From Cinclus cinclus (lineage: Eukaryota; Chordata; Aves; Passeriformes; Cinclidae), in NCBI RefSeq assembly GCF_963662255.1, contig NC_085046.1, positions 133,281,392 through 133,345,391 on the forward strand: a DNA stretch of 64,000 nt, given 5' to 3'. Positions 1-11,666 of this stretch are shown one piece after another. The notes beneath the pieces were generated by a model, which saw only the letters and a program-made list of their open reading frames with translations, ran no database searches and was not told the DNA's origin. Position 1 is the stretch's first letter. Every line of letters starts with the position of its first letter. Both the position numbers and the translations under genes were made by a program.

Positions 1-3000
1 TGGGTACACTGATGGCTGCCAAAGGCAGCAGTTACAAGGCATCAGCACTATAAAAATGCTACACGTCCCCTGTTGAGAGAGGCTAAAATACTGATGAGAC
101 AAAATCCTTGGAAGATCACTCCCAAATTCTAAAAATTGCCAATGCAAAGGTTCTGGCTTCTGTGGTCTCCATTTCCCCAAGGCTGACAATGGGGAAGAGA
201 ACCGCAAGTCTTTTGACCTTCCAGGTCACCTTCACAGCTGGCACATTGTGTTGCCATGAATTGTGCAGGACAGACATCCACAGAACAGATATGTGTGACC
301 CTATTGTAAATATGAGTCAAGTCAAACAGCCAGGCTTCAGATGTGTTTGCCTGGGAGCACACATGGTCCCTCCACTGAGGTCTTCCACAGAGGTCATTGA
401 CAGTGCTTCAAATCCAGACCACTTAAGAGCCACAGCAAAATGAACTAAAATTGTAGTAGCACTTATGTATGGAGTTAAAACAGAAGGGAGGTGGGCAGAA
501 AATCCGCAGTCATACAATTAAAGCTTCTGCATAATATAGAGACATGAGATGAATGAATTGTGACTGGAAGGTTAAGAGAAGGCTTTTATGCTGGGGTGAA
601 CAGAAAATTGTGATTCTGACAATTTCAGCTTTCAAATACATGGAATTTTTTACTATAAACACACATACATGTATAAAATATGTACAGGGAGATGAGAATC
701 CAAAACAGGGAGACAACCTAAACTAGATTAAGAGATTAGATCACTCACCTCTATAAGGTGATTGGAACAAATCCTTTGTTGCAGAAGTAACAGACCCTTT
801 AATCTTCATTGCATAGGGAAACTGGCCCCTTTAGTAGCATGAAGGGTGATGCTATATTCATTCATATCCAAATTTAAATGTCCTGGCAAAATTGCTCTTT
901 CTCCTTTCTGCTCTCAGATGCACAGGCTCCAGCCTCTCAGCTGCTTTGTGCAGGTCCCAAGCCAAGGAATTTATTCATACCTACCAACTCAATGACCCTC
1001 ACACTCATTTTTTTCCATCTGACAACTTAGTTGGTTTTGTAACTGTTTTGTTTTGTTTTCTACTGTGGGAGTTATTTTAACTCTATCTACCTTTGCAGTG
1101 TAGGCAGGTGAAAGGATTCACCTGAGCTGATGTATTGGAGAATGTGGTAATCTCCATCACTGGAGACATGGAATCACTTGAGAACTCCTGTAAAGGAGGT
1201 TTACATGCACTCAGCTGTTCTCACCTCCTCTGGTTGAGACCCCTTGTTAGGACTTACTATCCCTCACCACATCTTGAAACTCACTCCTCTCTAAGTGCAA
1301 AGCAGCATACCCAGAGACTCAGTCAGCTGTCTGCTCTGAATTAGAAATATTTCCCTGTAGGAAATCTCCATGAAAGAATGTGTCAGACATGCACTTTGAA
1401 TGGCACTATTGATAATCACCACTGTTGATATAATAAGCTAATATTAATCCCCAAAGTGGGGGCTGAGCTCCTCAGTAGTCAAGGTGTAGTCATTTCTTAG
1501 GGATATCAGGACAATCCCAAGCCTTACACATGGGCAGCTACAGGAACAGAGGGAAGTTGACATTTGCAGTTTTTCTCTTCCCATGTAAGTTATTTTGTAA
1601 AACAGAGAGAAAGCCATTGGAACACAGAGAAAGGGACAAGAAGGACTTTAAGGGCTGTAATGTGGGGAGGGATTTGTGGCTTCTGGCCTCCAGGTGGCTT
1701 TTTGCATTAAGTAGACAATGGGAAAATGGCCCATCAGTAACCAAAGCTTATCTTCACTGTTAGAACACTTGACATGCAGTGTGCTTTTGTAAATGATATC
1801 AGAAATCACTTTCCTTTTATGAGGAGCATAGTTTTGGGTATGTAATTTTTATATTAGGAAAAAAGAAGTTGGCAGAGCTTGCAGAAGTTTTTAACATACT
1901 GTAGTGTTACTGAAATGTGTGGTATCATTAAAATACATTCAAAGCTTTCATGCAATTTGTGGAATTAAAAGTAATAATTATATAAAAGGTGTTGATACAA
2001 TTTTATTTATTTGAACTTTAATGCTAGAGGGATTCAGTGTCACTTTATGAGAGTCACTTCAAGGAAAAACTGTCCACTCTGCAAGAACTTCCCTTGTCAA
2101 TATATACTGTGTTCCTTATTCTTGTAACATCAAAATATGTCATAGTTTATGACTGCTATATTAGATTTGATGATGACATTCACAATACAAAAACAATATT
2201 TTTATAAAGTATTCAGCTTGAAGATAAATGTTAGACCTTCCTGATACAAAACTGCTGTGTGTACTTGCCAGCCGTGTATTAAAGTTAAGTGATAATATTA
2301 CTTTGTGCATTTGCTCTAAGTTCACGACAAACGTAATTAATACCAATAACCAGCAAGGTAAAAGTAGGATTTATTCTTAAGTGATAAAAATGACAGTTTT
2401 CTTTCCCAAACAACAAATTCCAAAACTTTCTTATCACCAGATAAGATTAAAAGGAAAAAAGGAAATGTTGTACAACTTTGTGCAGTGACACTTATGAACC
2501 ATTACTCTGAGCTGTGGAAGATCACACTGTGGATGTATCACTGGTGTAGACAAGCTCAGTTCAAGAACCTTCTACTGATGTTCAGAACCAGCAGTGAAGT
2601 GAGACATGTGATGCAGGGTCAGATAAAAACAAATTACTTGTTTCATTACAGTAAATAGTTTGAATCAAAAAGCAGCATTTTGAAACATGAACTGCCCTGC
2701 TATCTGAATTTCTCTTAGAAATGGAGATGAGTTAAAGCTAGTACTCAGCTGAGTATCAAAACCTCTTCTCTCCACAGGATTACCCACTGCTGCTAACAAA
2801 TCACCCATAAAAATGCAGGTCAGGCATTTGGAACCTACATCTAATGCTTACAAAACTCCCATTGAAATGAATTATGGAATCGCTCACTCCAGTTGCAGTG
2901 CCTACAAGTAGATAAAAGAGAATATGCCTTTGTGACCTTTATACAGGTTCTGCTGCATTTATTTATTATACAAACAGCTTATTTTGTGTGTGCTGCCACT

Positions 3001-3070
3001 GGCTGTGGAGTAGGAACCATTGCCTCCTCAAAATTTTAGAGGGGTAGAGCTATGTCCCAGTAAACCCAGT
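1..3070. other. Anonymous AT-rich intergenic or intronic DNA
   Basis: I see no gene in this stretch. All open frames are under about 115 codons, carry no recognisable domain, and overlap one another on both strands as expected by chance. There is no clear repeat signature until the CR1 that starts near 3071. Old, highly diverged repeats may be present but cannot be called by eye. Confidence 0.6.
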
Positions 3071-4195
3071 GTAACAGGATGGCTGAGGCTGGCAGGCACC
3101 TCTGGAAACCACCCAGTCCAACCCCACCCCTGCCCAAGCAGGGTCAGCTATGATAGCTTGTTCAAGGATGAGGCCAGTTAGGTTTTTGAATATCTCCCAG
3201 GACAGAGACAGTGCAGCTTTTCTGGGCAACTTATTCCTGTGCCTGGGGTTGGTCCTCTCCAGGAGCTGGACTCTGCACTTTCCTTTGCTTGGCTCTAGAA
3301 GTCTCTTGCCTGTTCAGACCCTTCTGAATGGCAGCCACCTAGTCTGTCAAACCCTCCTCCCAGCTTTGTGTCATCTGCAAACTTGTGGAAGGTGCATGAT
3401 GTGCCAGCATCCAGATCATGGATGAAGATGATCAGCATCTGGACTTCATGCTGCTGATCACAGCCTTATTGTCTGAGCAGTTCAGCCAGTTTTGAATGAA
3501 CTTCCCTGCCCATTTAGCTAGCCTATATTCCATCAGAATGTCTACATCAGAAGGTTGTTAAGAGAGAATGTCAAAAGCTGTGCTGAAGTCAAATAAATAG
3601 AATTCACTACTTTAGAAGACTCTCAGGTAAGGCATGTTTTCATTTTCATAAATGCATGCTGACTATCCCAGTAATCTTGTAGTCTTTTATTTGCCTGGAA
3701 ATGGTTCTCAGGATTATTTGCTTATCACCTTCCCAGAGATACAAGGTGGAGTTCTGACCTGTAGTTCCCTGAACCTTCCTTCAGTCTTTCTGAAGATGGT
3801 AATGACATTTGCCTTCTCTCAGTACTCAGGAATCTCCCCTGATCACTGTGACCTTTCATATGTCCTTAATCAAGAATGGGCTCACAGAGATACCAGCAGT
3901 TCCCTCAGCATTCAGGGGTCACATGGACTGAAATATGTCCCGTTTCTATCAATGCTCCCTGTCCTGATCCTTGCCCACCAGAACTAATTATTTCTTGCTT
4001 CAGGGTCTTGTGATTCATGGCTTTCCAGCAAAGATGGAGACAAAGAAGGAATTGAGTACCTTTGCTCTTTTCACATTATTCCCAAGTTCATTATGCCCTT
4101 GCCTGTTCAGCAGCTGACACAATTTTTTCCTAGTCTTTGGTGCTGACAGACCAGCAGAAGCCCTGCTTGTTGCCTTTCACAGCCCTCACCACGTT
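3071..4195 (-). mobile_element. CR1 LINE fragment, reverse-transcriptase region and 3' tail
   Basis: This is a non-LTR retrotransposon (chicken repeat 1) lying on the minus strand, so its 3' end is at the low coordinate. The first 120 bases match the CR1 3' untranslated region. From about 3240 the reverse complement encodes pieces of the reverse transcriptase, interrupted by stops and frame changes. The catalytic FADD box is still readable on the minus strand at 3370-3381. The 3650-3940 stretch matches more upstream parts of the RT, and 4020-4100 matches still more 5' pol sequence. An internal deletion between the tail and the RT (near 3190-3245) is evident because the normal middle part of the 3' end is missing. 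It is a dead copy. Its 5' edge abuts a second CR1 in opposite orientation at about 4200. Confidence 0.85.
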
Positions 4196-4199
4196 CAAC

Positions 4200-4762
4200 A
4201 CAGTGGTCTGACAATGTGCACTTGCAGCCCTGGAAGCCATTTTTATTTTGGGCTGCATCAAAACAGCATGGCCAGCACAGGGCAAGGGAAGGGATTTTGT
4301 CTCTCTGCTCTGCTCTGGTGAGGCCCCATCTGGCCACCAAGATGACCAGAGGGATGGAGCACCTCTCCTACAAAGACAGGCTGAGAGAGCTGGAGCTGCT
4401 CAGATGGGAGAGGAGAAAGCTCCAGTGAGACCTTGTTGTGACCTTTCAATACTTAAAAAGAGTTAAAGGAAAGAGAGACTTTTTACCAAGGCCTTCAGTG
4501 ACAGCACAAGAGGTAAACTGAATGAAAGTAGGTTTAGATTAGATATTAGCAACAAATTCTTCACCCTAAAGTGTGTGAAGCACAGGCACATGTTGCCTAG
4601 GGAAGCTGTAGATGCTCAGTCCCTGGAAGTGTTCAAGGACAGGTTGGATGGGACTCTGAGCAACCTGGTCTAGTGGGGGGGTGTCCCTGCCCATGGCAAG
4701 AGGATTGGAGCTAGATGATCTTTAATGTCTCTTCCAACCCAAACCATTCTATGATTCTATGA
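4200..4762 (+). mobile_element. CR1 LINE 3' end with octamer tail
   Basis: This plus-strand copy covers the end of the CR1 ORF2 and the 3' untranslated region. It ends in the diagnostic ATTCTATGA-type octamer repeats at 4746-4762, which CR1 has instead of poly(A). A block of roughly 80-100 bases found in full-length CR1 is missing near 4335, where the end of one conserved stretch joins directly to the next. It sits head to head with the minus-strand CR1 that ends at about 4195. The open frames at 4216-4466 are relics of ORF2 and not host genes. Confidence 0.9.
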
Positions 4763-7700
4763 ACTTCAACTGGACCCTGATCATAACCTTATGAAATTGC
4801 CTACATTTCATTTTTATTTGGCAGGTGTTCATGCTCTTTGTCATCTTCATGCATCTTCAGACCTTCTGTAATTTTTGTACTTTTCTATCTGTACTTTTTC
4901 CACCATGAGTGTGTCATCAGTTGCAGGAGTGGAAGTCTGGAAGAGTTTTTTCAGGGTGTAGCAACAAGACTTTCTGGGCTATCAGGAGCATAACTGAAAG
5001 CAGCATCAGGCCTACAGGCTGTATATATAGTAATTGTTCCAGAGCCTTCAAAATAATTTTATTTGAAAATAGTGGGTTTCAGAGACAAAGTCTATAGTTA
5101 TCTGAAAGGTCTACAATACCCTGCCTCTCATTAAGCTGTCAAATTAATTTTCACTTTTTTTCCTCTAGTATTCTTGGTAACACCACCTTTTTCTCCACAT
5201 TTTTCCTTTCTCTCTTTCCCCCCAGTTTCAGTTTCAGCTAGGCAAAAAATGTGTGCATAAGAAAAATACAAAATAATTTTCAGTGAGGTGAGAAAAACTT
5301 TCAGATCTTAACACTACTAAACTTGGAAAAGTTTTAATTTAAATTCAGACTAGGACCTCAGCCTATCTTTGCCCTCATATCTCAAGCCTTATTTGGCAAA
5401 ATATAGAAGTTCTTTTGGGGAGAAGGGCAGTTTTGGCTCAGTGAGGATGAAGTAATTTTTCTCCAAGTGTTGGATTTGTTGATTTTCATTCAGACCCATA
5501 CTAATTAATTAGTTTGCTTTGTTTTTTGTATCACTTTTTCATCAGAAAGGAAATCGATTTTTAACGTATTATTTTTCACATATTGAATTTAGCCTGGAAC
5601 AGTTGCTACAGGGTTGTGCTCACCTAATAGGAATGCAGTGAAAACAAAACCAGCTGAACACCACATGAATCACTAGGAATACACTGAAGATCTGTCCATC
5701 CACCTTTATATTACAAATGAATGAATACAGATCTAGTAATTTTTCACTGAAAATAGATGCAGTAAGTAGTCATGCTGTTTTTCATTTAGCATTAATCAGA
5801 CCAGATTCTCCTTTCAGTTTCACCAGAACAAGGTATGCAATTTATTCTAAATTGAAGCTGAAGTTACTCCACTTTTCTTCTGATGCCACAGAGAAGAGGA
5901 TACATCCCAGAAACTGCTGTCAGCTTGTCTAATTCATACCTCATATTACCATCTTCATAAGAACTTATTTATTAAAATAATTTTAAAACTATGCTTTTAC
6001 AGGCATTTTGGGTCAAGCTCAGCTATCATCATATAACCAGTTTTGGAATAAATAATCTGTGACATGTTGAAAGGCCAATCACTTATAGAATTGCTAGCAT
6101 TAAAGGAGTGACATAATTCTCTGACTCCTTTCTTCTCTGAAATATATATGAAAGCTAAAATCCCATGTAGACAGCAGTTCATGACTTCTACCAAGAGGAT
6201 GATTTTGTTGAGAGTAAAAAGAGCACAGCCAGTGTTTGGGCTACACAAGATTTAATTTTTCCCTGGACTAACGTAGGGTTATTTAGGGGACAGAGAAGTT
6301 GTGTGCCTGTGGGACTTGACACTAGTAATCACAGACATGATAGCACTCTTAACAGTGTAGATTAAGAATTCACTTCTTTGGGAAGCAAAGTGCACCTACA
6401 GAAAGTTATCTCAGTGTCTGCTCAGGCCTGATTTCCCCAACTGGTGAAGTCCTCTTCATCTAATGGACTCCCAGATAAGAAGAAAGCAGACATCATGGCT
6501 TCAACACAGTCTGTGATTCCAACAGTTTGAATCCCCCTGAGACCATATGACATGCCCCTTCATATCTTTTCTGACAACACCTTCAAAATCCAGCTCCAAA
6601 GACTGTACGGGTTTCCTCAGCATCAAAGACCATTGCCTTCCCAATCTGAAGGTGGACAAAACAACTTTTATACATCCACAGCTGTGCTCTTCTCAGCAAA
6701 AATTGTGCTTTAAGAAAGCATGGAACTGCTTTTTAGTTTACTGGATGTATGAACACTCATACAATTTTAGTCATCTGCTGGTATCTAGTTCTCTGGAGGC
6801 ACCATTGGAAACATTTTCTTTCCTCTGAGCTATATTAATTATTTTGAAAACTTATTTTCAGAAGCATCAGTGATGTCTCTCAAGAAGCAAAAGTGAGATA
6901 GGACACTTACCCTGGTCTCTGTTTAGATGAAGACCTGAGAAGTAATGCACCATTTGAAAACTTGTAGATGATGTCCATGTAAATTGTGGGAACTCACAAG
7001 AAATATGTTTTATTCCTTCACTACTCTGAAACTATCAAAGATTTCTAAGACCTATTCAGTGCCCCTCAGTTGCAGTTCATTCAGGAAATTCAAGTTCAGA
7101 TTCAGTAGGGCAGTCTAGATACATGATATGATGTGCTGTGCTGGTGTAAATATAGGACATAGAAAATAGAGAAGCTTGGCTTTAGGGGATATAATCACTG
7201 ACACACCAATGAGATCTCACTAGTTCAGCCACAAGCAGTTCATATCCTGAGCAGTGGACATGTTTAAAAAGAGATTATTCCTCAAACATAAAGTATCACG
7301 TGAATGCAGAGTATTGTTATTTCCCAAATTTAGTGGTGGTGAATGTTTTCTCCCTGAACAAATAATCTAGTTTAAACATGAAGCGTAAAAGTTATTTATC
7401 TTTGATGAATGATATTTTGGTTTTGTTTCTGTGGAGATTATTTACATATAATCATTAAAAACCAAGACACAAACTTCAAACCTATCCAGATGACAGTTAT
7501 ATCTTCTATGTAAAAACTTTCAGAAGGTTGAAATATTTTCAATATAAAAAGCATAATTCTGCCATATGCCTTGCAGTTCCAGATGTCTATTCAGCCTTTT
7601 GAATAACAAGAGGTCAATTTGATCAAGCCATTGTGGCAGACAAATGTAATGATATACCTGCACTGCAAGTGTTTATTATGTTTGGCAGGCGCTTATGTAG

Positions 7701-8009
7701 TGGTCAGACAAAGTGAAGCTCAGCATAGAGTAAAATATATATTTTATTGTTGGGTTCAGGAAAAGGCTTACATTTGAATTGCTTGCATGTGATTGCCTGA
7801 GAAAAAGCAGTACATTCTTGCAGAGGTAAAATGAAAAGCCTTGCTTACCAAGATTGACTGTCTGTCAATATCTCATCCCCTAAACTTTTCCTAACCACAG
7901 CCTGAATGCCATCTTGCATCTTGAGAAGAAGTACAAAAGAGCTGTGAAGAAGGCAGTGACAAGTGTCCTGAATTTGAAAGTGAATTTCAGTTTAGCAATG
8001 CTCTGTATT
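4763..8009. other. Anonymous AT-rich DNA
   Basis: No gene, RNA or clear repeat is visible here. Short open frames (for example 5717-5932, minus 5997-6248 and 6547-6828) have no recognisable domain and no supporting splice or start context that I can defend. Confidence 0.55.
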
Positions 8010-8033
8010 TTTGTTGTTGTTGTTGTTGTTGTT
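8010..8033. repeat. (TTG)n microsatellite
   Basis: Eight nearly perfect TTG units. They produce the poly-threonine and poly-valine runs in the overlapping short open frames on both strands, which are therefore not genes. Confidence 0.9.
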
Positions 8034-9608
8034 AGACCTTTGAATGTTTTACAGTGGAAGTTTTTGTGCAACAGTGATGGTCTGAACATTTCCTAGACCT
8101 GAGATGCAGATTTTTTTACTTTCCTCGGAGGAAAGGAAGATGGTTCTGCACTAGTAAGCTCAGGAATGACTTTTCTGACCAAACCAAAAACCAAACAACC
8201 TGTCTGCTACTTAACATGAAATAGATTTCTGAATTTGAATGGTATTCATTTCCATAGTTGGTTATTTATAAAACAAAACAAGAAGAAAATGTTCAGAAAA
8301 CTAATTCTGAGCAATTTTGATTCAGGTGATACAAGAATGTTGAAAAATTAAAACAAATTGTTTGAAAGAATCAAAGAATACTCAAAGTTCTGCTCTCAGC
8401 TTTCCTTGACCATAGTTATTTTATGACTACTCTATGTAATGCTTCATATATATACATACATATGCACAATACAAATATATATGTGCATATATTAAGTCAA
8501 AATATTCTAGACATGTATTTTAGCTCTGAAAGTCTGATTCATTAAGCAAAACAAAAACAAAATATGCAAAATATCATGCTTGTATCAGGAAAAATCACCT
8601 AAATATCTGGAAAAGAGCTGGGATCTGGACTGTATGTGGAAAAGTGTGTTGTGTAGGTCATATACTCAAGAAAAACAATGATGAATGATTTGAAGTTTGT
8701 TGTGCTTTCATGTTCAGAAGTTGTTCCAGGATTTTGGTCTTGAATTTCACAAAACCAGTTTCACTTTATATTTTCTATAGTTGGTATTGACCTGAATTCC
8801 CTTTTACAGAGAAACCTGTTTACATTATTTTGAAAATGTCAGAATATGGTGAAAAAGGTGCTCATATCCTCCATGGTGCATATGTCTGACATGAAGCATA
8901 GGGCATGCTCATCTAGACTGTCTGTCTCCATCAGAATTTTAGTAAATTCTAGAAATAATTTTTACTTGCCATGCTCTCTTTCTCATCCAGCAGTGGCCCT
9001 CATTGGCCATTAAAAACTGCCACTGGAATTTGTGCTCCTCTCAGAGCACTATTTAGACCTTTTCTTGGAAATAGATCCATGACTATTTCTTAGATCTTGT
9101 AATATCAGGAAAATGTGTAATAAAAATAAGAATGTAAATTATTCCTATGATGTGATTCCTATGATTATTCCTATGGTCTTATGCACAGACCATATTGATT
9201 ATCTGTTTTACAGAGTGCCTGGAAGATTGGTACAGTTACTAGCAAATGCTTCTAATCTCTGTGTATCATATGGGAAAGGATGGGTTAATACATTATTCTT
9301 TACAAATTGTCATGTTGATATTTTATTTTTAAAGTAAATGACAAAAAAAAAAGCCCACATTGTACATTGTGGTTTGATCAGAAGGCCTATCAATCAGGTA
9401 ATTTAGTTTCCATTTAAAAGATAAACTAATACCGATAAATTTGCAATTTTCCCCTCATTCTTTAATCTGACTTCTGTATTTTGTGAATGACATTGGACAT
9501 ACACAGTTATCCAAAAATGAATATTTTGTTTGTGTGTATAGATTCTTCAGATTGCCGCATTAATGACTCTTAACCTTTAAACTGATTTATAAACATGCAA
9601 GAATAAAA
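8034..9608. other. Anonymous AT-rich DNA
   Basis: No gene is seen. Around 8445-8500 there is an alternating TATA/TACA stretch, with a short inverted repeat built on TATGCACA and TGTGCATA. It could form a small hairpin but has no other sign of function. Confidence 0.5.
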
Positions 9609-9660
9609 TGTCAGCATTCATTTGTCATCTTGCAGTAAACTGTCAGCATTCGTTTCTCAG
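9609..9660. repeat. Imperfect 32-bp tandem duplication
   Basis: A unit beginning TGTCAGCATTC starts at 9609 and again at 9641. The second unit differs at a few bases and fades out after about 20 bases. This is most simply a local slippage or repair duplication. Confidence 0.7.
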
Positions 9661-10592
9661 CTAAAATAGAATATCTGTCTAAGAATTTACATTAGGCTTT
9701 GTAATCAAACTAGATTAACACCAGTGCAGCTCAGCATGAAAACTTGATATCAAGCATACACCCTCCATTAATACCTTAATGTGCATTCCAGGCTACATCT
9801 CGTCATGATCTAGTGAATTCAGTGGGACTTGCTGCTGAAAAATGTGGCCAACTCCTGCAGCCTCTTTGTCCTACACATCAGTATAATGCTGTATTCTCCT
9901 TAAAAGGGAAGGGACAAAGTTTTAAAGGATAAACACTGAATATTGGCAAGAAACAGTGTCCATTCATGAAGAGGGAGAAAGAAAACTTCAATGAATGGAC
10001 CTTGGTGGCTCTTCTGTGGACCAAAAGATGAGCAGTAACATAGTTTTATTGCTGGCTAAAAGGGTACATTCCCCAGGGAGGTTCATTATATGATCCATTC
10101 AACTGGAAGGCAATCAGATTCCTGCAAATGTTCTGATAATCAGTTAAGCTGAGTGATTGCTATTTTAGGACTGTGTTTTATTTCCTGGAACAGAGCAGGA
10201 ATGCTTGATGAAGTGGTGGAAGGAGCAGTCCCTCTGCATGAAAAGGAAAACCGTGTGAATACACACCCTATGTTGAATTATTGTTCTCTCTTGGATGCAA
10301 AGGAAGGATAAAAAACAGTGTCTCACTGGTGAGACTCCTTCTGTATTTCTGAACAAAATATGGAGCTGGGGAAATCATAGAGAAGGACCTAAGCACCAAA
10401 CTGAAGTGGATGGTAATAGTTTTGCTGAGCAGTGGCTGTTCCTGAAGGTGAGGAGCAGTTTTTCCCAATGTGGTTCTTCCCCACAGTTCACTTCTAGTCA
10501 TCCTCTGCAAGACAAACAATGCAGAAAAATCACCAATGTAAGTGCTAATAGAGGCCTGTGGATCCTTTCTAGCTGAGATTTGTCTGAGAATC
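9661..10592. other. Anonymous DNA before LTR-like element
   Basis: No supported gene is present. The open frames at 10165-10576 overlap on both strands without a known motif. Similarity to the copy at 28.2 kb starts abruptly at 10593, which is used as the element edge. Confidence 0.5.
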
Positions 10593-10875
10593 TATAGCAG
10601 GATGCTCTGCCTGGAGTGGGGGTAAAACAATTCGACCAGTATTCTATTTGCCAAGCTACCAGTGGTGAAGAGAGAAGGGGGTATCATATCCTTCTGGTGC
10701 TGAAGAATGCTGAAACCACTCTGATTCGTCAGCTGCAAAGTTAATCATTCTGAGGAAGAACAACGTTCCTGATAAAATACCTGATAAAGGAACTAATAAG
10801 TGATATATACTAATGATAAAATATTTAAAGATGCTGATCTGACACAACTGGCTTGGACATATTTGAATGAGTGTC

Positions 10876-10882
10876 TATAAAA
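10876..10882 (+). promoter_or_regulatory. TATA box of LTR-like copy 1
   Basis: TATAAAA lies 244 bases before an AATAAA signal, inside the part shared with the 28.2 kb copy. In that copy the aligned position is TTATGAAAA, so the box is intact only here. Whether it still drives transcription is unknown. Confidence 0.45.
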
Positions 10883-11407
10883 GCCCAATCCCAGTTTCTA
10901 ACTTCCAGCATATCCCTTCTTGGAGCATGTTTGGTGGTATCTCAAGTGGGGATGCCCCTGAAGGTTACTTCTTGAGGCAGAGCAAAAGAGATTTGCCCAC
11001 ATATGGATATTGGATGAGTAACAGCCTTCTCGACTTGTATGGCTTATTTTAATGTAATTACTTCAACATTGCTTCAAAAATTATGCACTATGCTATACTA
11101 GTAGTTATAGCTACATACACTGTGTAATAAATAATTCTAAGTTCTTTTAGTCTAATAATTTTCATAGTAAATCCTTTCTTTTCATATAAATATGTTTGGC
11201 TTGTCATCCTTTATTCTACGGAACAAGGTTATATAAAGATCTAATTACGCCTCTACAGTTCTTTACACTGACAAAGTCTGGGGCTACCATTTGGAGCCAG
11301 CCCCACCCAGACTCCTCTGGGAGAAGTTTGGAAAGCAAGGGGGGCACCTTTCTGTACCTGGTGACTCAATGGGAGGTCTTCTCCAACAACCTTCATGTGA
11401 AGCTGCC

Positions 11408-11483
11408 CCGGGAGGCGCGACCCTTCCCATGCGGCGCGGCCGGCGCAGATGTTCCATGCCGGGAGCTGTGGGACCAGCGCCGG
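11408..11483. other. CpG-dense block in an otherwise CpG-poor window
   Basis: About eleven CpG dinucleotides fall within some 75 bases, including a CCCGGG and several GCGC/GGCC-type sites. No other part of the window approaches this density. It lies in the distal part of the LTR-like element at 10593-11666. Confidence 0.7.
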
Positions 11484-11666
11484 CCTGGAGGGAGCCCCTG
11501 CTCTGGGGGAGAAGGCATCTCTCAGCAAAGATGAGGGGAGAACGTGGTTCAGTCTGTGTGTTGAAGCAGAAGTGTGAACGTTGTACTGAAGCATTGCGTT
11601 TAAATTTAAATCTTCAATAGCCACAGAGTCTGTACGAGGAGAGACTGGATATCTGAAGTCTTAACA

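Larger units (their letters stand above)
10593..11666 (+). mobile_element. LTR-like endogenous retroviral element, copy 1
   Basis: The left edge is set by where similarity to the copy at 28216 begins. That copy starts TGTAGCAGGATGC; here the first bases read TATAGCAGGATGC, so the terminal TG appears mutated. Shared blocks run to about 10950. A TATA box (TATAAAA) lies at 10876-10882 and a polyadenylation signal (AATAAA) at 11126-11131, in the order expected of U3-R-U5. A GC-rich, CpG-rich segment follows at 11280-11600. I set the right end at the CA of TTAACA (11666), but no matching target-site duplication is visible, so this edge is uncertain. The GC-rich part could be long U5, retroviral leader, or a separate insertion. 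Open frames at 11196-11624 fall wholly inside the element and are not host genes. An ERVL-type origin is an inference. Confidence 0.55.

Noticed and set aside
4216..4466. Overlapping ORFs that look well formed
   Set aside because: They lie in CR1 ORF2 and its tail.
8445..8500. TATA/TACA-rich region as a promoter
   Set aside because: It is low-complexity dinucleotide sequence without any downstream gene.
11196..11624. Three overlapping GC-rich ORFs of 109-123 codons
   Set aside because: They overlap in different frames and strands within the GC-rich part of an LTR-like unit; none has a recognisable domain.
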